In this document: in pieces, positions 49,201-59,700 of the stretch | Numbering within the stretch: position 1 is the stretch's first letter | Layout of the letters: the number at the start of each line of letters is the position of its first letter | Assembly: GCA_963513935.1 (NCBI GenBank) | Contig: OY740769.1 | Coordinates: 33,011,120-33,075,119, forward strand | DNA: 64,000 bases | DNA from: Aphrophora alni | Lineage: Eukaryota > Arthropoda > Insecta > Hemiptera > Aphrophoridae | Direction: 5' to 3' | Made by a program: the position numbers and the translations under genes | The notes under the pieces: model-generated | Databases searched by the model: none | The model's input: only the letters and a program-made list of their open reading frames with translations | Told to the model about the DNA's origin: nothing

Positions 49201-51412
49201 GCCTATTTCGTAGTGTATTGGTTCAATGAGAGTTTCCGAAAATAAATTGTAATTGAAACACTAAAGCGGCGGCGAGTCAAAAAACTTTGTCGATAACGGT
49301 ATTACATTGTCGGCGGCGTAAAATAACCGCGGCATTGGCACCCGTCGTTATAGCAGACACACACAGACAAAAATGTTTGATGGGCCGCTTTTTTTCCACA
49401 AATCAATTTAGTATACATTATGGAAAATATAACATTTCTTTTCAGTTTCTCCTTGTCTTTGACTGGTTATGATCTACGTACAGTATATACAGTAAATATA
49501 AATGAGCGAGTTATGAAAACGGAAGCGTGTGTTGGTTTCATTTGAGACACGGTTAAATGTGTTAAAAAAGACTTGACAGATGGGAATCTGTAAAAAAAGC
49601 TTTGTAGTGTTTAATTTTTTCATGTTTGATGTTTGATGTATAATATACATAACATAATGTATACGATAAATTTATGTACAATAAAATGAGTTGCAATAAC
49701 ATCTTAATTGCATAATTCTTAGCGATACCTGATTAAATAAGCTTTCTTTGAACTAAAACCGATTTTTCACGGGAACCTCGAATTAACCGGCCCGGGTGTC
49801 AGTCCCGACTAGACCGGTGAGAGGTTCTACTGTATAATCAAATTCCCTGCCCAACAAAATTCCTAACCTTTTCAGGTTTTCTCTGACTGTAATTTTTTCT
49901 TATGCCAGGTATTCCTTTTTATTTTTGAGCTTACAAAAATATAAAGGGAAATTAGAAAACATGCATTTATTTTAAATTACAGCTAATAAACTTAAACCTT
50001 CATTACAATAAAATAGATGAATTTTATTTACCAACTATTTGGATTCAAGGCTACTAAATATATAATTGAGTTAAAATTTCAAGTAGATTTTTCTTCCACA
50101 AAAAATAAGACTCCAAGTTCATGCGAGAAAGTAAAATAATATTAAAATTTTAAAAGTTGCTCAGTTAAAGTTAAACATCAATAAGACTCAGCCGAAAGAT
50201 GGTAAAAGCATCATTGCAACTTTATTAAAATGTCGTTTAATAGTAAAACCAAATTCCCTAACTTTTTCAGGTTTTCTCAGACTGTACAACTCTGCAGGTT
50301 TTTTATGCCAGGTATTTGGAGTTAGGAAAAATGAAGTTTTAGAAGATTCTCAGTTTAAGTTAAACATCAATAAGACTCAGCCGAAAGATGGTAAAATCAT
50401 CACTGCAACTATATTAAAATGTCCTTTAATAGTATAATCAAATTTCCTGATCAACCATATTCCTCAACTATTCCAAGTTTTCTCTAAATGTATACATCAA
50501 AGTTTTCTTATGACTAATCAAGTTAAACTTTTAAGGCACAAATGACATAACAAAACAGATGAATATCATAAAAAAGTTTTGTATTCAGAGACTCTCAAAT
50601 GTACATTTTAGAGAGTTAAAATTCTTCAGGAGATTTTTCTTTCACAACTCTATAGTTTATACGAAAAAGTAAAAGAAGATTTTTAAAAGGATTAGGAAAA
50701 TATTGACATTTTCGAAGTTGCTCAGTTGAAGTATAGCATCAATAAGACTCAGCCGAAAGATGGTAAAAACATCATGGCAACTTAGTTAAAAGTTAGAGTT
50801 AACTCCTTACTTTCTGAAAGTCATGCTTTTTAAATGGATAGTACAATATAAATTTCATTTATACATAAAATGAAAATAATACTTGGGATCTCTGAAAAAT
50901 ACGTCTCCCAGATATATAAAAAAAATATGATCCCTGTCGAACGTTGATATTGTAAAAACTGATATTATCAATACACATTTTTTGACATTGACCTCCTAAA
51001 CTATCTCTTTACTTTGTTCATATACATAAGAAAAAGGATTAAGACTTTTTTAGGATAATCAAATTGCTCAGTTTAAGTCAAGCATCTCATATGACTCAGC
51101 CGAAAGATGGCAAAAGCATCATTGTAATTTTATTAAATATTATTTAAAAAACCAGCAAAAATAAAACTGTCGACTAAGTAGAAAAATAGTGTTTTACGCA
51201 TGTATGACTAATATCTTCACACCCTCAGTTAGTATCCAATTTGATTAAAAAATAACCAATTAACACTTCATAATAAGAAACCACGACCTTATGTATCAGT
51301 TATTTCACCCCACTCCAAGTTTTCTTTTAGTTATTATATTTAAAAATAATCTCAACTAATTTCATTTGTGCTGCAAACTCTTCTGCCCTGACAACTCTTA
51401 GTTGAACATATG

Positions 51413-51465
<53 letters not shown>

Positions 51466-54400
51466 TGTAATTATAACGAAATTTTTCTTACAAATAAAAT
51501 TTTTATTGATAAATATATATATTTATTAGGGATAAGACGATTAGCTTACAGATTAATTGTTACAGCGATTATTACAGTAATCTATGAATACGATTAATTG
51601 CAGATTCATACTTCTTTAACAGATTCAGGCTTAACGATTAGAGCTCAACACAAAAAAAAACTTCTTCCTTTAAAGCAAAAAATTCCTTTTGATCATAGCC
51701 TTATAAAAAAATGAATATAAAAGAGACACATTTCCCTTTTGATACTCCTCATTAAACAGGAAAAAAAAAGGTTATGAAGCAATTGGAAGACGTATTTTAA
51801 TTGAAAACAAAAATAGCAGATCAGCATCATAATTCACATTTATAATTTTAGCTATAAAACAAAGGCGAGCAATTAAAAAAAATGTAATTTACTACTTCTT
51901 AAACAAAAATAAGGGTGGACAACAGTCCTAAAATTATTCAACTCTTGATTTTTTGAGCTTGGCTCAATTTTTCGAGCTCAACTCGATTTTCCAAGCTTTT
52001 ACAAGCCTGGCTCTATATTAAAACAAATCCTAAACTGATAGAATAATATTGTAATGAAAGCTAACTATAACATGAACTGTAGAAATGAGAAAAAACAATC
52101 ATAATTGATATTAGATCCTAAACTGATAGAATAATACTGTAATGAAAGCTGGCTATATCATGAACCGTTGAAATGAGAAAAACAATCATAATTGATATTG
52201 GATCCTAAACTGATAGAATAATACTGTAATGAAAGCTGACTATATCATGAACCGTTGAAATGAGAAAAACATTCATAATTGATATTGGATATGAAACATA
52301 CAGATATGATGATTATCTTTAGTCACCTTCTCAAGAGATAAAAACAAGTATTTATTATTAACTTGTGTAGATCAGAGGAAATTACCAGAAAAAAGGTGTC
52401 CTCACTTGACCGCTCAAATCTGATCACTTGATGTCAACACGCATCACTGAAGACGTACGGAAGCGGAAACCAAAATGTACTAGTTTTATTTAAAAAGACA
52501 AATAAAGAAAATCCAATTTCAAAATTATAAGTGAAAAGAAAAAATTAATTTAATTCCATTGTGTTAAAAAGAAAATTAACATTATATAAATATATCTCAG
52601 AATTGAAGAATATTGTCGAAGTGGAACATTACAGATTGAGAATGACAAAATTTTAACAAACAAATAGCCCACTGCATGTTTTTTAACCCTTTCAGTACCA
52701 TGCATTTTTACTCATACTTTTAATATCAAAAGTAAAGACAAGTTTTTAACCTCTTGATGCCCACGCCCGCATATATGCGAGCAGACGACTGCCCTGCCTC
52801 TCCCAATAATCTTTTCCCGGATGTTTATCTTTTCGCCGGCCGGCGCCGGTGAGTCACCGCGATGCTCGACGTAGCGATAGCTGCATTACTTATCGGCCAA
52901 CGGTACACAATACACATACTTCGTATCATGACATTAAATAATAAATACTGCTCTCTTAAAAAAGAATGGTTATTGCCGTTTTGGATGCACGATGCACAAT
53001 CTTGTCTGAAGACATTTTACCTTATTTTAGTAATTTCTTGACAATACTCACAAAAATATTGTTATGATAGGGGGGGGGGGGTGTGCAGGGTCCGTCGCAG
53101 GTCCGGGTCCCGGTAAAATTTCCCGAAAAATCCTGGTGTAGGCTCGCGGGCCCGTTATCGCCGCCACTGAGTGAAAGAAATATGATATACAAAGATTTCA
53201 ATAATAAAAGCTAACCGAGGCAAAACTAACTAAAATATATCAAAAGACAATTTAATCATTTGTATATATTTTGTAGTCAGAATAATAGAAAGTTCCTTTA
53301 TTAATCTTGTATTTTCTGTACAAGGGAAACTATGTAACAACTCACCAACTTCTTAGAATTAAGTAAAACAAAATCTGTTTACACATATCCACAGACTTTT
53401 ATTTCATTAATTTAATTATACTACAACATATGAAACGAAACGAACTATTCATTCTTAGCTGATTCTGATACTATGCAGTACAAGTACTCCTGTCCCTCGA
53501 TCTCTTATTTTGTACTGGTCTCCTCTTAGTCAACAGGCTAAAGGGATGTGAGCCCCCTCCCGAGGGGGAGAATTGGTGATATCAATGAACTTGATATTCA
53601 TTGGTGCAGACACTAAAACACAGACCTAGAGAAGAAAGATCTAGCAGTTTTAGGGTCTGACTTGTGTATTGTGTCTAGGAATGAGGCAACAAAGTCAATT
53701 TGTTAGCTTCACAGAATTGAAATAAAACTTCTATTAAAAAACAAATGTTTTGAGAATGAACTCTTGTTATGTTTCTTCAAAAAATAGTTTAAAATGCGAG
53801 TTCCCTCCCACTCTTTAATTTTTTTTTTTTGTTATACGATTTTCAACTAACACAATTTATTTATTAGGTTGTTTTATTTACATAATTACATAAATTACCT
53901 TACAAAATTTAATTAATTGAAATAAATTTAAAGAATATTACGCAGATTATGAAATTTAAAAAAAATCCGTTCTCTTCTATCAATCAAAGCCATAAACTAC
54001 ACATTTTTTAATTCACTATTTTTTTAAACGGAAGAATACGAATAAAATATGGCAAAAAAAACCTGTAACAAAATATTAAAAAACAATGGTCTAGTCAATA
54101 AGTTTCTAGATTAATAATACAATATATAATACAATAATACAAATAATTAATTATTTCTGATTGTAAAATAAATTAAAACAATACTACGCAATTATGAAAG
54201 CAATTCAGTTTATTTTAGTCAAGGAGTTTTATCAAATAAAGGCTTATTTAACTCATTACCTATAAAATATAAATACATTACTTTTACTATGCATACGCGA
54301 GAAAAGTAACAGGTTTAAATTAAAGTTTGTTGAAGTGAGATGTACAGGTCGGAGTCTAACTAAAAGAAAATACTTAAGTGTTGGGATACACACATGCATG

Positions 54401-56659
54401 GGAGGGGGGCACAGTTGAGTCAATTTGATACTTTATAATAAACTATTACTTTTATTATCCTTACTCTACAAAATAAAAGATTATTCCTTATGAGCACTAG
54501 CCCCGAATTGTCTCATCCCTAATATATATAAAGATTACAATTACTCCCAATTATCCGCGAGCGGTTTTCCACGAGTCTTGCGGAACCAATAAGTAAAAAA
54601 AAAAAAAAAACCATGTGGTAATTAAAATTGCAATACTGTACTAGTGTAGCGTAATGTGTTTCCTGTATTGTTCTTTTGTTTTACTACAAGAACTTTCGTT
54701 TATTACACTTTTTTATTTCATGTAAAATGTAGTTTATGAACAGTATATAAGTGTTTTTACCTCAAAACTTTTATTACAGTATTTTCCCCTCTATTTTTAG
54801 CATTCTTGCAGATTATCTACGATGTCTGTGGCACCCAATCTCGCAGAAAATCGAGAGTTACACTGTATAAAGGTTTAATATATATTGAATAAGAAATTGA
54901 TACATGACTGAACTTGTTAAAAATATACCAGAAAATCAAGTCAAAAAATATGTAATGTTGCTCAGTTAAGAATTGACATCAGTACAACTCAGTCCCGAAA
55001 GATGATACAGCATCATCGCAACTTACTGTGAAGATAGAAACTGTCTCCTCAATGGGCCACAAAATCTAGAGTTTTCCCACTCCAAACAGGTTTAATTAAA
55101 ATTAACATAATGAATTAAAATATGGAATAAAAATTAAATAATAATAATAAAACAGTTGTCTGTGGTTTAATAATCCCTCTGCTGCTAAATTACAACAATT
55201 TAGTCTTATTTTTTTATACTCTTTACTGATTGAGAAAGTGAACAGTGTTTATGAAACATTTCAGAACTCTAAATGTTTCATTGTGTTTTACTATTTGTGT
55301 ACTACTAAGTAATACCAAGGACCACTTTCCAAGGTAAGCCTGAGTCTTCTATCCATACATAATCAAAACATAATAGACTATTATTAAAACCCTAGAACTG
55401 GCAATGCAAACTTTCTTCGTTTTTTTATAAAAATAGTATTTTTATGAAAAACTATAAAAATGGTAATTCTATAATTTCAAAGATGCATAGAATTTATCTA
55501 TGTAATGAAAAACAATGAGATGTAAAGGTTTTGGAGTAAGTATGTTAGGAATCAAAAAATAAAGTGAACATTTTACAGACAAGACTAAATAAATTAAAAA
55601 TAATTTATTTTTACAAGATATACAAAAGTTTTGAAATGTAATTGTGAATAAATGTTGATAAAAAAAAACATTTTGTAAAATTTTCATATGAACAAATTTA
55701 AAAAAAAAAATTAGCTAAAAATGTTAAGCCCAATTTGAAAAAAAATCAATAAAAATAGTAATATTATAGAAAACACATTTTCTTCTTATCACTTTTCTAT
55801 CGAGCTGTGTAATGAAAAAACTTTTTAATGTAAAATATTTGGAGTTCGTATGTCAGGAATAAAAATTTCTTACAAAAACCCATGTCAAAATTCCACATGA
55901 AAGCCTATATTACAATACAAACAACATTTTTCAAAAATATAGAAAAGTATTTGTACTATATTTGTGCATAAATGTTAGTAAAAACAAAAATCAATTTATA
56001 AAATTTTCATTAGACAAAATTAATTTTTACATAAAAAGTGGAATTTGCTAAATGGCTAATTTGAAAAATCATCAAACAGTAATATTATGCATAACACAAC
56101 TTGTAAAATATCATTTTTAAGGTGCATAGAATTTATCTGTGCAAAAAAAAATATATGTAAAAAATTTGGAGTTAAGTATGTCAGAAATCAAAAATTCTTA
56201 CAAAATCCGCAGCCAAAATTTCACTTCAAAGGGTTTATTTACTATACTAAATAAAGAACAAAATTTTTCAATTAATACAAGATATTTGTAAAATATTGTT
56301 TTGGAAAAAAGTTGGTAAAAACAAAAATAAATATCTAAAATTTTTATTAGACAACGGAAATTTGCTAAAAGGTCTAATTTGACATAAAACCTAGACCTTT
56401 GTACTAAGTAAGTAGGCCTGAAAAAAATCACTGAAAAACATAAAATTCACTCAAAAAATAAAACTTTAAGAAACAATAACACACATATTATAACTTGTAT
56501 AAACAAATTATAACTAAAATCACTCTACATAATGAAATAAGTTTACAATAACAGAAATAAATCGAGCCTAGCACGGAAGACTATTTACTATGCACAAAAT
56601 CATGGGCGAGATGAGGGAAATATAGAATTTCCAGTTCAGAATGTATATATAAAATTAGG

Positions 56660-56723
<64 letters not shown>

Positions 56724-59700
56724 GATGTAATGGGTTGTAAAAACTAAAAGTTCTAAATTTTATGTTTATAATGATGTTCAGAACGGTTACAAAACATCAA
56801 TATAAGTTATCGATATTTCACATTTCGTGACCACTAAAAAAAAAAAATTAGTCTAGTTCGGTTGGGTTATTACGTCTAGAATGTAATATACCTAAAAAAA
56901 CTATTATAGTTATGATAATATTTGGAATATACATTTCTAAATAGAAAGAAAAATATTGTCAATTTCTAGTGTTTGGACAAGTATTACCATTTATTTTACA
57001 AAAATTATACGATGAATCAGTTTACATTTTCTTATATTGCGAAGAACCGTTGTAGTGCTGTTCTCTCGTAGCAAAACACTCCAACTTGATCAAATTCTAT
57101 ATTTTTACCTTTTGCTGTATATAATTTCGCTTACATGATTATGAAGATTGAAACATTACCTTCACAGTATATTACAGATTTCGATAAAATAATATTTACT
57201 AGGATCATAGTTGAATTGAGAAAAATGTGATGTATTTTTTGATATTTTGTTAAAATTCTTGATTAATTGTTTAATTTTTATAGATTAAAAACTATAACAG
57301 ATATAAAGATTTGGAAAGCACAGATCGAAACAGGAAGATTTGATCTATAGAACAGCGTTATGGTAGATTGTTAGACAGAAATATGGATTTGTGAAAATTA
57401 GAGAAAGAATGATGTAAATTTGTTTCACAACTGCATAGTTTTTGTGTTTTCATTGCCGTTAAACATTATAAAGATATTCCAATTATTAAAAATTTTATCT
57501 ATGGAATTCTTCTAAATGTTAACATTAAATCTACTATTTTTGACAAACATAGATCGATAAACAATGTTTTATAAGAACTGTTGAATTTTAGAAAAGTTAT
57601 TTCCTAATACCAATAATTTACCTTAAAAAACAACAAATTATTACCAAATTATAGGAGAGGGGATCAAGACAAATTTTGAATTTATTTCGGTTCAAGATGA
57701 TAATATTGCACATGACTCAATGGAAATTTGACATCATAATAACCACTAAAAATAGTGTAAAACAAATGTGTGAAGTTGCTCAGTTGAGATATGGCATCAA
57801 AATAGCTCAGCCCCGAAAGATGGTAAAGCATCATTGCAACTTATTTAAAATTTACAAATACTATTAACATAATATCATGAATAATTCTCATCCTTTGACA
57901 TTTAAGATCAAAAAGGACCCAGCAAAAGATTGTAAAAAGGAGTAATAATCAAGAAAAATATTTAATGTTGTTAAAGTTGAAACAGCATCAGCATAACTTA
58001 GCCCTGAAAGATGGTAAACAACATTGCAACATTTTAAAATTATAAATACTATTAGCAAAATAATTATCATACCTCAATTGAAACAGGGTATTAAAATAAC
58101 CCAGTTGAAGATTGTAAATGGATCATTACAACTTTATTGATATTAAAACAAAACGGATCAAGTCAAAATCTTAAAAAATGTATTATTAAGAAAAAATATC
58201 CAATGTTGCTCAGTTGAGATTTGGCATCAATAACACTCAGCCCCGAAAGATGGTAAAGCATCATAGCAACTTAGATATTAAAAAATCAGAATATTCTTTA
58301 AATATATTAATCAATTGTAAATTTGATAAAAAACTGTTTGAATATGGCTCTGTTCAACCAACTATAAATTAATATGATAAAGTCTAAAGTGATAAAAATT
58401 CACAATGTCTTTTCAATTAAGGGAAAGCTTGTAATGCTATTTATAACAAAAATACACAATGCAAAATTTGAAGTATAAAGTATATATTCAGGTAATAATT
58501 TTGAAGTAGGTTGCCCTGATATATTAAGAACAGAATTAAATATGTTTCTTTTGACGAGAGTGGGACTAATTTCTAGTTGTCATCTACAAGTTATACATAA
58601 CATTTTGAAATTGTGTACTGTATTGTATCATAGAAACATACTTAACCCTTTGAAGAGTACAGGGAAATACCGATTAACGAGTACGGCCGTTCTTGAACGT
58701 TCTCTGTGCTGTTTGCGTAAATGAGTATGGACGTTCCGGAACATTTTAGGTTACGTCTGAGCAATAAAAGTATTTATCATAAAACAAATTAGTCATGGCT
58801 TATTGTGTTGTCACAATTCAACAAGAAATAGTACTAAGAACACATGAAATCGGGTTTTTCACAATTGTAAGGCAGGACAACTCCAGGGGGCGTGGTTTCA
58901 GGAGAATTCACCATGCGTATTGATTGACGCGTAAATGTAGGCGATGGCATCGTCTTCTCCGCGGTTGTTTCCCCCCTACACACACACACCTGTGCCTATG
59001 TTCCTTGTCTAGTATAAGTGATTTGTATCATTATATTATGTTACGTATATTATACATCAAACATGAAAAATTAAACACTACAAAGCTTTTTTACAGATTC
59101 CCCTCTGTCTAGTCTTTTGACACATTTAGCCGCGTCTCAAACGAAACCAACACACGCTTCCAAGAAAATTGAAAAGAAATGTTATATTTTCCATAATGTA
59201 GGCTATACTAAATTGATTCCTGGAAAAAAAGCGGCCCATCAAACGTTTTTGTCTGTGTATGTCTGCTATACCGACGGGTGACAATGCCACGGTGTTTTTA
59301 TGCCGCCGACAATGGGATACCGCTATCAGCAAACGAAACCAACACACGCTTCCAAGAAAACTGAAAAGAAATGTTATATTTTCCATTATGTAGGCTATAC
59401 TAAATTGATTCGTAGAAAAAAAGCGGCCCAGCAAACGTTTTTGTCTGTGTATGTCTGCTATAGGCCTACCGACGGGTGACAATGATTTTTCAGTGCAAAT
59501 TTTTTTTAAAGTACATTTATCAGTGTAAATTTTTATTCTTACAAGTTTTTAACACAATATTATTATATTATTATACATTTGTAACCAATAAAACAACTAT
59601 TTAAAATTTTTTTTTTCTTACTCCTTGACAACAATTTTCTTTGTAAATACTTACTAACCAGCTGTTGGCTATTTGGGACGTTCAGGAACGGCCGCACTCG

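Larger units (their letters stand above)
45640..50480 (-). repeat. Tandem array of about 740-bp units, each carrying two snoRNA genes
   Basis: Type A snoRNA copies at 46445, 47187, 48769 and 50156 are spaced 742, 1582 and 1387 bp. Removing the MITEs at 47762-48595 and 49180-49832, with their target duplications, leaves 744 and 732 bp, so the unit is constant. Each unit holds a type A and, about 190 bp further, a type B copy, then shared spacer text (GTTGAGGTATCAATATCAGT, CCAACCAAATTCCTAACCTT, CCTTCATTACATAGAT). The leftmost unit (45640-46070) has a single A-like copy followed by type-B flank, an A/B recombinant or deletion. The array lies within one SR-gene intron. Confidence 0.9.

Noticed and set aside
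45906..51130. CRISPR-like reading of regularly repeated short sequences
   Set aside because: The repeats are about 65 nt with C/D boxes, spaced irregularly (about 190 and 550 bp) in a eukaryotic intron, and there are no cas genes.
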